Of a stretch of DNA of 64,000 nucleotides, positions 27,381-37,449 are shown one piece after another. A program made the position numbers and the translations under genes. Origin of the DNA: Myroides sp. NP-2 (GTDB lineage Bacteria; Bacteroidota; Bacteroidia; Flavobacteriales; Flavobacteriaceae); NCBI RefSeq assembly GCF_014145665.1, contig NZ_JACHTD010000006.1, forward strand, positions 62,001 to 126,000, read 5' to 3'. Under the pieces are notes generated by a model. That model saw only the letters and a program-made list of their open reading frames with translations. It had not been told where the DNA came from and searched no databases. Position 1 is the first letter of the stretch. Each line of letters opens with the position of its first letter.

Positions 27381-28283
27381 TTAATTCCTAATTTTCAAAT
27401 ATAAACTAATTATATGAATCCTGTCAAGTGGAATTTTTTCAATTTCTCTTAATTGTTCTTTATTAACAAAATCTCCGTGCAAACTTCGATATTTAACAAT
27501 CTCTCTTGCGAGAAAATAATTCAAATACGGGATATTTTTCAATTCATCTACCCCAGCTTCATTGAGGTCTACAGGATTGATTTGGGGCGCGTTTAGAACG
27601 GCAAACTGCTGAAAAAGTAAGCTTATCACCTCCTCAGAAAGTCCATACACAAATTTTAATTGATCCATGTGAACATAACCTCCCCATTTGTCTCGATCAT
27701 CAATAATACGCTTTGACAATGCAGGACCTATACCGCGAATTAGCTGTAAATGTTCTGCGGTAGTCCCGTTAATATCTTGCATCGGAAGTAGGCCTTGATT
27801 CGATGGAGCATTTTTAGTAGCAATTGTTGTGTTTACCTGTGTTTTTTGCATTTTCGCTTTCGCATAAAACACAAAATACGGACTATACTTTTGTATCCAT
27901 TCTTCGGAAACTCCTGTCACTTTTTGGAAATCACTTGTAGAGGTGATGATTTGGTTAGTGGCTCTAAAAGCCAAGAGTCGATCAATCTCCTCCGTTGATA
28001 ATTCCAAGAAAAACCCTTTATAATCGCTGATATAATTGGGGTTGAAAGGATAGATTGTATCCTTCCTTTTTGATGCTAATCGGTTAAGACTATCCAGTTC
28101 TGCTTGTAGGGCTACTTGGATGTTTTGAGGAATCACATCGGGGGGTTGTGTTTGGTTTGTATAGTAAACCAACAGGCACAAGGTTATTTGAATCAGCATA
28201 AACCCAAGCAGCAGGAAAATAAATCCACGCTTTTGTGTTTGGGTATAGTAAGACCAATGATAAAAGTAGTTGTTTAATTTCAT
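27381..28283 (-). CDS. ComEA-like helix-hairpin-helix protein
   Basis: A 300-residue membrane-anchored protein. One hydrophobic helix lies near residues 20-40 (FIFLLLGFMLIQITLCLLVYY). Several ComEA-type helix-hairpin-helix units follow, including IRGIGPALSKRIIDDRDKWGG (about 183-203), FVYGLSEEVI, and the last pair around LNEAGVDELKNIPYLNYFLAREIVKYR. Such repeats bind DNA non-specifically; single-unit ComEA proteins act in DNA uptake. Here the domain is repeated, as is usual for Bacteroidota homologues, whose role is not established. I chose ATG 28281-28283; the frame also allows a TTG two codons upstream. Confidence 0.82.
   Translation of the reverse strand: MKLNNYFYHWSYYTQTQKRGFIFLLLGFMLIQITLCLLVYYTNQTQPPDVIPQNIQVALQAELDSLNRLASKRKDTIYPFNPNYISDYKGFFLELSTEEIDRLLAFRATNQIITSTSDFQKVTGVSEEWIQKYSPYFVFYAKAKMQKTQVNTTIATKNAPSNQGLLPMQDINGTTAEHLQLIRGIGPALSKRIIDDRDKWGGYVHMDQLKFVYGLSEEVISLLFQQFAVLNAPQINPVDLNEAGVDELKNIPYLNYFLAREIVKYRSLHGDFVNKEQLREIEKIPLDRIHIISLYLKIRN
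27396..27427 (-). promoter_or_regulatory. Putative promoter of the acyl-CoA dehydrogenase gene
   Basis: TTG (27425-27427), 21-nt spacer, TATATTTG (27396-27403): a full match to the Bacteroidota promoter pattern. It lies within the last 50 bases of the upstream ComEA-like gene and gives a leader of about 20 nt. Confidence 0.7.
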
Positions 28284-28329
28284 ACACAATCAAGGCTTGT
28301 GTATTACAATTCAACGTTAGGTGGTATAT

Positions 28330-28554
28330 CTACAAATCAAAAACAGAACTTCGCTTTGTATAGATTAAATCTTTCAAACGCACGAAAAAGGCCAAGGTCA
28401 AATAGAGTGCGAAAGCTAAACCCAACGTAAAAAAAGAGAGGTAAATAAAGAATAGGCGGATATTCGTAACGCGAATCCCTAAACGTTCTCCCAAGCGGGT
28501 AGAAACTTTAAAGCCGTGCTTCTCCAAAAAATAGCGCAAATTGTTTATCATCAT
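28330..28554 (-). CDS. PspC-domain small membrane protein
   Basis: A 74-residue protein of PspC type. The short N-terminal part (GFKVSTRLGERLGIRVTNIR) is followed by one long hydrophobic segment (about 33-58) and a basic tail. PspC proteins in enterobacteria belong to the phage-shock envelope-stress response; the function of short forms in Bacteroidota is not defined. It sits 22 bases after the DUF2851 gene in the same direction, so the two are probably co-transcribed. Confidence 0.75.
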   Translation of the reverse strand: MMINNLRYFLEKHGFKVSTRLGERLGIRVTNIRLFFIYLSFFTLGLAFALYLTLAFFVRLKDLIYTKRSSVFDL

Positions 28555-28576
28555 TCTTTTCTGTTGTAATACAAAT

Positions 28577-29863
28577 TTAATTCTTTTTATTTAGAATAGC
28601 GCGACCAATTGCACAAGACAGACATTTATTCACATCGCAATAGGTCTTTTTCAATTGAATGAGGGCTTGGCTATCAAAAGCATTGTCGATTACTACGCCT
28701 TCGCGCTCAAATAAAGCAACAATTGCATTAGATTCTGCTTTTAATTCAGCACTAAGAGCGGTGATATTCTCTACTTCCTCTTCCCTATTTTTATTGCAAG
28801 CCCATACATATTGCATGGGAATAACCGTATTGAGGAGGAGAAGCTCTTGAAAGGCAAGCGTCACTTCTTTTTTTTGCGGTTTACTTTCTTTGTAAAAAGT
28901 ATAGTGGGTTTCCCAATACGGGCTTACTTCTGCTTGTACTAGATGCAATAAATGGGAGCGTCCTCGAGTCTCCAGTAGTTGACCCAATTGATATTTGTGC
29001 TTAAAAAACCACGAGGCAAGTTGAGCCAAGCGAATAGTTGGAAAATTTGGAGGCCGAAGTTTAAAGAAATGCATAGTGGTCGGACTTCGGGCTTGTAGTT
29101 GGTACTTGTGTTGATAAAACCGCCATCGGCCGACTAAATCCCAATAATAGCGATCTACGACTTCCTCCTCCTCTTGAAGAAGACCTGCCATACCAAAAAA
29201 TAGTGCTTCGATCGCCATTAATTCTTCGCCTTCTTTTAACAAAATCTGAATTGGCAGGGCTTTTGCCATTTCAAAAAAGGCATCCCCATTGACGTTCAAA
29301 CCGAAATTTTTAGCTACTAGGCAAAATAAGACTTGGTTCCAGTTGTAGTTTGTTTCCTGCAATAGCTGTTCAATTTGTTTGGCTTTATCTTGCAGACGCT
29401 CAATGTAGAGCGTTTCTTTCCATTTAGACCATTCAATCGGAGTTAGGGTGTCTTTTAGGAGGGTTTGACAATTAATAGTAGTCTTGGGTGCAAGGAGCTT
29501 TTCGACTTGGTACATGACTTGCTTTTGCACATAGTCCGCGACAACTAAAGTCGGTATTTCACTTCCCTTTGAATTGAAGACTGGCATATCGTAGTCCCAC
29601 ACTACATGTAAGATCACATTGTCATAGCGGGCATCGTTTTGGTGATGATGCCGATACCAATCGGAAGATTGGAGATGTACTTCGACATTGCCAATCCAAC
29701 GCTGTCCGTCGAGTGTAATTTGCGCGTAAAAAAAATCTGGTCCTGCCAAGCTAGACCATTGCCCAGGATGTTGCACAGTCACTAAGTGTTGTTGTGCTGT
29801 TCGCATTGTCAGGGTGGTAAACAGTTGTTTATTCCACACATATTGTACAAAGGCTTCTTTCAT
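28577..29863 (-). CDS. DUF2851 family protein
   Basis: A 428-residue cytoplasmic protein of the DUF2851 family, common in Bacteroidota and of unknown function. The N-terminal beta-rich region has PGQWSSLAGPDFFYAQI, WIGNVEVHLQSSDWYRH and YDNVILHVVWDYD, which are family hallmarks. The C-terminal third is helical with a late cysteine cluster (C-DVNK-C-LS-C). The conserved GPDF and EVH residues recall restriction-like nuclease folds, but that is only a resemblance. I chose ATG 29861-29863 (MKEAFVQYVWNKQLF). It heads a small operon with the PspC gene. Confidence 0.85.
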   Translation of the reverse strand: MKEAFVQYVWNKQLFTTLTMRTAQQHLVTVQHPGQWSSLAGPDFFYAQITLDGQRWIGNVEVHLQSSDWYRHHHQNDARYDNVILHVVWDYDMPVFNSKGSEIPTLVVADYVQKQVMYQVEKLLAPKTTINCQTLLKDTLTPIEWSKWKETLYIERLQDKAKQIEQLLQETNYNWNQVLFCLVAKNFGLNVNGDAFFEMAKALPIQILLKEGEELMAIEALFFGMAGLLQEEEEVVDRYYWDLVGRWRFYQHKYQLQARSPTTMHFFKLRPPNFPTIRLAQLASWFFKHKYQLGQLLETRGRSHLLHLVQAEVSPYWETHYTFYKESKPQKKEVTLAFQELLLLNTVIPMQYVWACNKNREEEVENITALSAELKAESNAIVALFEREGVVIDNAFDSQALIQLKKTYCDVNKCLSCAIGRAILNKKN

Positions 29864-29927
29864 GATGCAGATTTTAGTACGAATATTCAACAGAACAAAA
29901 ATCTGACCAAAAGAAATCGCAAAGCAC

Positions 29928-29955
29928 AAAAAAAGGTTAGCCTGATGCTAACCTT
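29928..29955 (-). terminator. Terminator of the Porin_10 gene
   Basis: AAGGTTAGC and GCTAACCTT form a 9-bp stem with a 5-base loop, followed by T7. It lies 8 bases after the porin stop codon. Confidence 0.88.
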
Positions 29956-29962
29956 ATATAAT

Positions 29963-31996
29963 TTAACTAAAGAAGTTCCAAACTAACCCAAATCTAAAGG
30001 TAAAATCCTTATAGGGATAATTAGGTGCAGTATAGTATTTATAACCTGACATGCTGCTATTAAAGTGTTCTAGGATAAGATAGATACGCGCGGTACGCAC
30101 CTTCATATCAATGAAAAAGTCAAAAACAGGATAATCGCCAATTTTCACTTTATCTTGCACGTAAAAATCGCCAATTACCGGATTGTAATCATTTCCATAA
30201 TACTTACTAAAATATGTAAATGTAATACCTGTTTGGAATTTCAACGCTTTCTTAAACATGGCGCCTTTATAGTAAAACGTATTACGTGTTAGCAATTTTG
30301 GCACGTTTATGATGGCATCGGCCTGATCAACTTCTTGATATAAAATGGTATTGTCTAACCCAAATTTTCCAAATGTGATTTCTTTTGACGCTTGTAACGA
30401 AAGGTAGTTAATTGTATTGCCGTATTGTTTAGGCGTAATCAACAATTGTTTTGCAATACCAAATTCATTGTAGTCAGGATTGTCATTGGAGAAATATAAT
30501 TTATCTTTAATTACTTGATACGATCCTTCTAAAGTGATCCAAGGCGTTTTTAGCTTAGCATCAAATTGATTGATCTTTTCATTGTTAAAGTTATTATTCC
30601 AGTTGTAATGCAGGTAATCACTTTGGTATAAGTAAAAGTTCAAATTTCCCATGCGATTCAACTTCTGATACCCCGCTTGCAATCCGATATTCTCTGCAAA
30701 TGAGTAATCAATATTGGCTTGTATATTACTGGTATTGTCATTTCCTAGAGAATTATACACCAAGAGAAAGGCATTCCAATTTTCCTTTTTATAGGTATAT
30801 TTTCCACCGACCAAGGTTATGTTTTTTTCTAATAAATTTGGAATAAGTACATTGTTTATGTTTGCAAAACTCTTGTAGTTATAATTGTATTTATAGAAAT
30901 CCGCATACACTTCGATACGTCCCAGTAAGCCCGATTGAAAGGCAGCCCCTACTTTATTAGAAAGAGTATAGTATCTAGTTTTATTTGAAATAGACGATTG
31001 AAAAGAGGCACCAAAGCGATCTTTTTGGGTATACGTATTATTTAAGTCCGCTTGGGAGTACTCAAAGAATTTATCCTCATAAGCAAATTCATGGGTCAAT
31101 AAAATACCGTTAGCAAGCGAACTATTCAATTGATATTCGTGGTGTAAAAACAAGCGTTTTCCTTTTAATAGTGTTTCTCCATCACGAAAATACACATTGA
31201 GGCGTTCGCGTTTATTATATGGTTTTTCACTTGATTCGAATAAATCTAAATCGACAATACCTCCGTTTTCTTGATTCAAAATGTCTTGAGCTACGAAGTG
31301 GGTGAAAAGGACATAGCGTTTATTGGGCGAATAATAGCTTCCACCTATTCGGAAGTTTCCTGTTGAAGACAATTGACTCATGTATTTCCCTAAAGAACGC
31401 ATTCCTTTATAAGCGAGGAATAAATTGAGGTGTTCACTGGTATTCAGGGTAATAAAAGCATCCAAACTTTGTCCTTGTTTCATAACCGTTTTATAATATA
31501 ATTCGGTACGTGGTGTTGGACTTGAATGATAGGTAATATCTTCTGCTCTGAGGTAGTTAAACTGTTTAGCTTCAAAACCAAAATCAGGCAAAACAGCATT
31601 TGCTTTTATATTGTATTTCAGGGTTGCATAGGTTTGTCCTTCATTGGCAAAAGGCAATAAGCCGAAATTATCTTTTCGCAAGTAGTTAAACTTGTAGTAG
31701 CTCTTTAATGCCAAGGCGGTATCCACAGCCACCGTATCACGAAGAATCGTGATGATCTTATAGTCTTTGATAGGGGCAACTGAATCTTTCTTTACCTTTT
31801 CTCTTAAACTTCTTTTTTCTTGATTTCCCTGTTGTGGTTCTTGGTTTCTAGGATCGCCAAAGTTGTTGTTATAAGGGTCGTTTGGATCCCCAAAATTTGT
31901 TGTATTCCCTCGATCTATTCTTGCTGGTTGCAACTGAGCGTAGGCAACCACACAAAAGCCCAGCAAACAAAATACCAAGTAAAGACACTTTCGCAT
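29963..31996 (-). CDS. Putative porin of the Porin_10 family
   Basis: A 677-residue predicted outer-membrane beta-barrel of the Bacteroidota family Porin_10 (PF14121). A signal peptide (about 1-20, ending VAYA) precedes a low-complexity Asn/Asp/Pro-rich segment (about 30-60). Then come many alternating amphipathic strands such as RYVLFTHFVAQDILNQE and LNLFLAYKGMRSLGKYM. The protein ends TFRFGLVWNFFS, a typical aromatic beta-signal. A TAACTTTG box stands 17 bases upstream of the ATG and a terminator follows, so it is probably monocistronic. The transported substrate is unknown. Confidence 0.85.
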   Translation of the reverse strand: MRKCLYLVFCLLGFCVVAYAQLQPARIDRGNTTNFGDPNDPYNNNFGDPRNQEPQQGNQEKRSLREKVKKDSVAPIKDYKIITILRDTVAVDTALALKSYYKFNYLRKDNFGLLPFANEGQTYATLKYNIKANAVLPDFGFEAKQFNYLRAEDITYHSSPTPRTELYYKTVMKQGQSLDAFITLNTSEHLNLFLAYKGMRSLGKYMSQLSSTGNFRIGGSYYSPNKRYVLFTHFVAQDILNQENGGIVDLDLFESSEKPYNKRERLNVYFRDGETLLKGKRLFLHHEYQLNSSLANGILLTHEFAYEDKFFEYSQADLNNTYTQKDRFGASFQSSISNKTRYYTLSNKVGAAFQSGLLGRIEVYADFYKYNYNYKSFANINNVLIPNLLEKNITLVGGKYTYKKENWNAFLLVYNSLGNDNTSNIQANIDYSFAENIGLQAGYQKLNRMGNLNFYLYQSDYLHYNWNNNFNNEKINQFDAKLKTPWITLEGSYQVIKDKLYFSNDNPDYNEFGIAKQLLITPKQYGNTINYLSLQASKEITFGKFGLDNTILYQEVDQADAIINVPKLLTRNTFYYKGAMFKKALKFQTGITFTYFSKYYGNDYNPVIGDFYVQDKVKIGDYPVFDFFIDMKVRTARIYLILEHFNSSMSGYKYYTAPNYPYKDFTFRFGLVWNFFS

Positions 31997-32012
31997 AAAA
32001 AATAAATTTAAG

Positions 32013-32020
32013 CAAAGTTA
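32013..32020 (-). promoter_or_regulatory. Putative -7 box of the Porin_10 gene (TAACTTTG)
   Basis: An exact TAnnTTTG match 16 bases before the ATG. The nearest TTG is too far upstream (about 32 nt), so only half of the promoter pattern is seen. Confidence 0.45.
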
Positions 32021-32066
32021 ATTTTATTTTTATTATAATAGTGATACTGTGTCAATTTAAGATAAT

Positions 32067-32090
32067 AAAAAAAGCCATCCGAAGATGGCT
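32067..32090 (-). terminator. Terminator of the second SusCD pair
   Basis: AGCCATC and GATGGCT pair around TTCG on the minus strand and a T7 run follows, just after the SusD stop codon. Confidence 0.85.
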
Positions 32091-32098
32091 TTCTATAT

Positions 32099-33619
32099 TT
32101 AGTTATTATAAACTGGGTTATTTAAGATTTCTGCTTGAGGAACTTTAAACGTAAGTCTAGCGTCATCATATGGAATTACATTTGTTGGAAAGTACAAGTG
32201 GTTTGATCCATATTTAAATTCTTTCTTATTACGCTTAATAGCTGCATAAGTTTTCCCTTCACCCCATAGCTCAATTCGAGTTTGTAAAAGGATTTCATCT
32301 AATAGTGCTGATCCACTTAATCCATCGATATATGCTACATCATCTAAACGGATTTCCATGAGCTTTTTAAGTGATGCTTTAGCTGCACCATCATTGCTTA
32401 GTCTTGCATTAACTTCTGCATTCAATAAATACATCTCTTCAACACGCATATAAACATAATCAGATTGAACAATACGAGCACCCATTAAGATTTTTCCATC
32501 CGAAGCAAAGAATTTTCCAACAGGAAGGATTGATAATTCTCCGTAATCTTCAGAATCGCCGTTAATATCATCAAATTCCGGACCTTCCTTGAATTGAGCT
32601 TTACGAACATCATTAGCAGGAATTGCATCGTATAATTCTTTACTAATTCCTTTAGTATCTCCAACAGCCGCATAGCTATAGGTATAGATATCAACTTGAC
32701 CCCACCAAGAAACTAAGTCTAAATTCGTTTGAAGATCAATTACTCCAGACCACATCCAGTTCGGGTTATCATTTACCTTATTAAATCCTTTCAACAATAC
32801 ATCTTTAGAAGCTAAAGGATATTTTGTCATAACTTCAGCAGATAATCGAGCTGCTTCAGTTAAAGCGTCTGTAGTTCCTTTACTAGCATATACATATGCT
32901 AGGATTGCTTGTGCTACATTGTAATCCACTGCCTTTCTTTGACCCGTAACATTACGCCCTGCTGCCTCATATAACGCTAATGATTCTGTTAAATCATCGA
33001 TCATCAATGCGTATACTTCCTGCGTATGTTTTGATGGTGTATTATAATCTACTGCTTGTGTATAGATTGGAAGAATCTTTTCGTTTGCATCATAACCTAA
33101 CGTATACATATTAACTAAGTTGTAATACATATAAGCGCGAAGCGCTTTAGCTTCAGCTACAACTGCTTTATCCTTATCAGATTCAGGCACTTTTTTACCA
33201 TCTGCGCCAGCTAAATTTGTAATAATCTGATTTGTACTGCGAATCATGAAGTAGTAAAAACGCCAAGGTTTAAAATTCGGATTTGCAGCATAATTTTGCA
33301 TATCTGAAAAATCTACTACTCCTCTATACCATCCATAGATAGCACTGTTTAAGTTCATATCTCCACTTAACATATCCGTGTAGATATCATACCCTTTTTG
33401 ACCGAAATCATCATGTCCTGTTGTTCCTCCACCAAAAGCCAACATATTATATGCATATAGTCCATTTAATGTACCATCTTTTAGGTGTGGTGATGTTTTT
33501 GAAATTTCGTCAATATCACTTTTTGATATATACCTTGTTGAACTAATGTCTAAATAATCTTTAGAACACGCCCCCAAAAGCAATCCTGCTCCAAGAGCAA
33601 CCATCAATATTTTTTTCAT
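32099..33619 (-). CDS. SusD/RagB family outer-membrane lipoprotein (pair 2)
   Basis: A 506-residue SusD-type nutrient-binding lipoprotein. The lipobox LLGAC puts the lipid cysteine at residue 18. The family's tetratricopeptide-like helices are seen in FYYFMIRSTNQIITNL (about 126-141), AEAKALRAYMYYNLVNMY (about 155-172) and YMRVEEMYLLNAEVNARL near 400. The C-terminal RIELWGEGKTYAAIKRNKK is a SusD hallmark. It starts 18 bases after its SusC partner and ends in a terminator. No glycosidase, peptidase or regulator adjoins, so the substrate cannot be guessed. Confidence 0.93.
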   Translation of the reverse strand: MKKILMVALGAGLLLGACSKDYLDISSTRYISKSDIDEISKTSPHLKDGTLNGLYAYNMLAFGGGTTGHDDFGQKGYDIYTDMLSGDMNLNSAIYGWYRGVVDFSDMQNYAANPNFKPWRFYYFMIRSTNQIITNLAGADGKKVPESDKDKAVVAEAKALRAYMYYNLVNMYTLGYDANEKILPIYTQAVDYNTPSKHTQEVYALMIDDLTESLALYEAAGRNVTGQRKAVDYNVAQAILAYVYASKGTTDALTEAARLSAEVMTKYPLASKDVLLKGFNKVNDNPNWMWSGVIDLQTNLDLVSWWGQVDIYTYSYAAVGDTKGISKELYDAIPANDVRKAQFKEGPEFDDINGDSEDYGELSILPVGKFFASDGKILMGARIVQSDYVYMRVEEMYLLNAEVNARLSNDGAAKASLKKLMEIRLDDVAYIDGLSGSALLDEILLQTRIELWGEGKTYAAIKRNKKEFKYGSNHLYFPTNVIPYDDARLTFKVPQAEILNNPVYNN

Positions 33620-33637
33620 TTATCTATTTCTTTTGGA

Positions 33638-36600
33638 TTAAAACTTAACTCTTACACCACCTGTAATAGTAGTTAATGGAGAGTATCTATAGGTGTCTGA
33701 AGTACCAAATTCATTCGTCATTGGATTAAATCCATCACGTTTTGTAAACAAGAATAAGTTATCTCCAGAAACATAGAAACTCAAATCAGCTAAGCCCATA
33801 TTTTTTACAATGTTTTTAGGCAATGTATAACCTAAGCGAATGTTGTTGATGCTCAAGTAATCTGCTTTTGTCAAATAACGCGTTGAAAGTGATGCATAGT
33901 TCGGATCTACTCCACTTGACAAACGAGGTACATCAGTGATGTCACCAGGCTTTTGCCAACGGTTTTCAATGTCTTTATGCCAGTTATTTCCTCCAATTCG
34001 TCTGTTATCCATCAATCCAGCATAAGTATCATCATATGCATATCCACCTAAACTGTATAAGGCTTGAACACTTAACTCCCATCCTTTGTATCCTGCATTT
34101 AAGTTGATTCCTCCTCTAAGCGTAGGAATTGCAGACTTTCCAACAAACTTCTGAGTTGCCTCACCATAAAGTGTTGTTGTCTCTTTTTCGACACTTCCAG
34201 CAAATTCTGGTTGATTAACTAAGAAATCAGTCATTGAGGCAATTTTTTGTCTATCACCATTCGCATCCTCATATGTATACACATACCACTGAGCTTGACC
34301 TGTTTCTGCATTAACACCAGCGTATTCTCTCAAATAGAAATCACCAATTGAGTGTCCTGCAGCACGTCCCATTACACCACTAATATCCACAGGTTTCTCT
34401 CTACCTGTCATTGGATCAATTGGCATATTGTTCAATTTATTTTTCAAGTGCTCTCCATTGATTGACAAATCGATGAAGGCATCTTTTGTTTTCAATAAAT
34501 GTCCTACAACATTAAACTCAATCCCTTGGTTGGTTAAACGTCCATCATTAACAGTAATTCCTTCATAACCAACTGATGGTCCTAACTTACGGTTAAAAAT
34601 TAAGTCATCTGTTTTCTTTAAGTAGTAATCAACACTTGCATCAATATACTTTCCTAAACTAAACTCTAAACCAACTTGGAACATTTTAGATTTCTCCCAA
34701 GTTAAATCAGGGTTACCAACTTTATCTTCATAAATAGCTAAACCTCCATCATAGTTCCAAACTTGCCATAGATTCTCTCCTGGGTGATAAGCTTCTACGT
34801 TTCTTCCGTCAATCACGGTATATGACGTTTGGTCTCCTGTTAAACCGTAACTCGCTTTTAATTTTAAATTACTAAAAACATTTTGGTTCATCATGAACTC
34901 TTCTCTTGTTACTACCCATGCAGCACCAACAGATCCAAAAGTCCCCCATTTGTCATTCTTGAATTTAGACGATCCATCACGACGAATAATACCTCCAAGG
35001 AAGTATTTCCCTTGATAATCGTAGTCTACTTTTGCAAAGTAACTCTCAAGAGTATATTGATCTAACCATCCTCCACTTGGGCTGCTAATTGCCGCATTAT
35101 TCAATTGTGTTGAACTAGGATCCGCTAAAGCGTTTTTACTCATTTCATTCAATCTGAACTCATAAGAACTATTTTCATGAGCTGCTAAAACTTCTAATCC
35201 ATGATCACCAAATACGTTTTTGTAACGCAACATTTTGGTCCAGTTGTAGGTAAACAATTCTGATTTAACTTTGTAAATAGACCCGCCCATTGAAGCCGCA
35301 GAACCATAGAAAACACTGTTCAATACGTCTCTTGTATTGCTGTAGAACTGTCCTCCGATATTAGTTTCAAATGTCAATCCATCATAAAGATCAACTGTAA
35401 ATGAAGCATTTGCACTAACTTCATCTTTTGTACTTTTATCTTTTCCATACGTAGCATCACCAATAGCATTCGTTAAAGCACCAAATCCTCGTCCTGTTCC
35501 ATAGTCATATTGACTACCGCCATAGATATCTGGAATTTTATTTCCATTGGCATCTCTAGTGAATAAAGGATAGATAGAAGGAATATTATCTGTAAACCAG
35601 AAAATACTTCCTGAATCAGTTGTTTGTCCTGGACTATTTGTTTCAGCATGCGTATATCCTAAATTCATCTTAGCATCCAACCACTCTTTTGGTTTGTGCT
35701 GTAAATTTAAACGCCCTGTTAAACGCTCATAATCAGAATTAACTGAATACCCTTCGTCTTTTAAGTAACCCAAAGAGGTAAAGTACGAAGTTTTTTCTGA
35801 AGACCCACCCATAGTAAGGTTTGCTTCTGTACGAATAGACGCTTTAAACGCGTAATCTTCCCAATTTTCAGGATTATACTTTCTTGTCACTCCTGGGCGC
35901 ACTCTTCCTGTAGTAGGATCAATTAACTCTCCACCGTTAGCAACATTCCACATATTATAACGTGGGTGAATTCCATAACCTTGGTGAAATAATGTGTTAT
36001 TTGCCCAATCAGTAGCTTCCTCATCATTATACTGTAGGCTTGGGTGAAATTTACCAAATCCTTTAGCTGACTCCCATGAAAGCTCAGCATAACGCTCTGG
36101 AGAAGTGATTACGTTATAACGAGGTAACGCTCTCCAGTTCACCCCTGTTTTTGTTTCAACTTCGATAAAAGAATCACTTCCTCTACCTGTTTTAGTATTG
36201 ATGATTACAACTCCATTCGCTCCACGAGAACCGTAGATTGCTGTAGCAGTAGCATCTTTTAATACTGTCATTGAACCAATATCAGAAGGGTTGATCGAAC
36301 TGATACTTCCCATAAAAGGAACACCATCTACAATGTACAATGGATTTCTGTTTCCGTTTACTGAACCGAATCCACGAATACGAACTGTTGGCTCAGAACC
36401 TGGCTGACCACTTGTTGTAATAACGCGAACCCCTGCAGCTTCTCCTGATAAAGCCGATACCGCATTGGATACGTTTTTGTTCTCAATGCGTTTGCTGTCA
36501 ATTTGAGTTGCTGAACCTGTAAACGATTCTTTTTTCGCTGTACCATATCCTACAACGATAACTTCGTCAAGTACGTTGTCTTCTGCAGTCATCGTTACAT

Positions 36601-36871
36601 TGTGTAACGCTGCATTACCTACCGTATACTTCACGTCTTGCATACCGATAAAAGAAAACACAAGCACTTGTCCTGGTTTCGTTTTTAACGTATACTTTCC
36701 ATCTAAATCGGTTTGTGTCCCTTCTTGGGTGCCTTGAATCACAACCGTTACTCCTGGTAGTGGCATACCGTCTTCCATTACCACCCCAGAAAGTGTTTTC
36801 TCCTGTGCAAAGCCCACTTGTACAAGTAGGATCATTATGCACGCATAAATCCACTTAATCTTCGATCTCAT
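33638..36871 (-). CDS. SusC/RagA family TonB-linked outer-membrane transporter (pair 2)
   Basis: A 1077-residue SusC-type channel. A signal peptide (1-22, ending VGFAQ) precedes the carboxypeptidase-regulatory-like domain (about 25-95), the TonB-box region DEVIVVGYGTAKKE (about 102-115) and the plug with SMTVLKDATATAIYGSRGANG. The barrel ends in GGVRVKF. Its first 110 residues and its leader closely resemble those of the SusC gene at 39026-42082, so the two are paralogues or have exchanged 5' ends. It heads the SusC-SusD operon. Confidence 0.95.
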   Translation of the reverse strand: MRSKIKWIYACIMILLVQVGFAQEKTLSGVVMEDGMPLPGVTVVIQGTQEGTQTDLDGKYTLKTKPGQVLVFSFIGMQDVKYTVGNAALHNVTMTAEDNVLDEVIVVGYGTAKKESFTGSATQIDSKRIENKNVSNAVSALSGEAAGVRVITTSGQPGSEPTVRIRGFGSVNGNRNPLYIVDGVPFMGSISSINPSDIGSMTVLKDATATAIYGSRGANGVVIINTKTGRGSDSFIEVETKTGVNWRALPRYNVITSPERYAELSWESAKGFGKFHPSLQYNDEEATDWANNTLFHQGYGIHPRYNMWNVANGGELIDPTTGRVRPGVTRKYNPENWEDYAFKASIRTEANLTMGGSSEKTSYFTSLGYLKDEGYSVNSDYERLTGRLNLQHKPKEWLDAKMNLGYTHAETNSPGQTTDSGSIFWFTDNIPSIYPLFTRDANGNKIPDIYGGSQYDYGTGRGFGALTNAIGDATYGKDKSTKDEVSANASFTVDLYDGLTFETNIGGQFYSNTRDVLNSVFYGSAASMGGSIYKVKSELFTYNWTKMLRYKNVFGDHGLEVLAAHENSSYEFRLNEMSKNALADPSSTQLNNAAISSPSGGWLDQYTLESYFAKVDYDYQGKYFLGGIIRRDGSSKFKNDKWGTFGSVGAAWVVTREEFMMNQNVFSNLKLKASYGLTGDQTSYTVIDGRNVEAYHPGENLWQVWNYDGGLAIYEDKVGNPDLTWEKSKMFQVGLEFSLGKYIDASVDYYLKKTDDLIFNRKLGPSVGYEGITVNDGRLTNQGIEFNVVGHLLKTKDAFIDLSINGEHLKNKLNNMPIDPMTGREKPVDISGVMGRAAGHSIGDFYLREYAGVNAETGQAQWYVYTYEDANGDRQKIASMTDFLVNQPEFAGSVEKETTTLYGEATQKFVGKSAIPTLRGGINLNAGYKGWELSVQALYSLGGYAYDDTYAGLMDNRRIGGNNWHKDIENRWQKPGDITDVPRLSSGVDPNYASLSTRYLTKADYLSINNIRLGYTLPKNIVKNMGLADLSFYVSGDNLFLFTKRDGFNPMTNEFGTSDTYRYSPLTTITGGVRVKF

Positions 36872-36898
36872 TCTTAAAAAATTGATTAGTTAGTTAAA

Positions 36899-36906
36899 CA
36901 AATCTA
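36899..36906 (-). promoter_or_regulatory. Putative -7 box of SusC pair 2 (TAGATTTG)
   Basis: An exact TAnnTTTG match 27 bases before the ATG, followed by the leader motif AACTAACTAATCAATTTTT, which recurs before the third SusC gene. No TTG stands at the usual spacing. Confidence 0.5.
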
Positions 36907-37421
36907 AACATTTTTTCTCACACCTCCTAAACCATTTTCACTAAATCAAGATAAAAAAGCGACGTCAAAAAGATAATATCTAATAAATCATTAGTTTTAT
37001 TGCTAATTTAAACGGATAAACTCAACTCTATTTCAATAAAACGAATAGTATATGTAAGACTCTAAATATTGAACTAATCAAATATTTAATATATTTTTAG
37101 CAAAACAGCCCGATTTTAATTAACGAATCGCATCTACACTATCCTTCATAATAAGTATTAAAACATTTATTTTAAATAAATAAAAAGAAGATTTATCCAT
37201 AAAAAATTAAACCTTGTCTCCTAATTCAATGAATTTGCACAACAATTGTTAATAACATACAATTCCTGGCGGAGTGAGCAAGATAAAGGTGCATGCATTC
37301 CGAACACAACCTCCTACAAATTAACGAAGTAACTTCAATCATGCTACAATATAATTAGCAATCGGACAAATTGAGAACAGCTCCTTTGCTGTATTCAAGC
37401 TAGTATAAGAAAAACCCCAAT

Positions 37422-37449
37422 AAAAAAACCCCGTCGAATTGACGGGGTT
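37422..37449 (-). terminator. Terminator of the third SusCD pair
   Basis: AACCCCGTC and GACGGGGTT form a 9-bp stem with a 5-base loop, followed by a T7 run. It lies about 50 bases after the SusD stop codon. Confidence 0.9.

Noticed and set aside
36921..36928. AGGAGGTG on the minus strand before the second SusC gene
   Set aside because: It lies about 50 bases before the ATG and upstream of the putative -7 box, so it is probably not in the mRNA and cannot act as a ribosome binding site.
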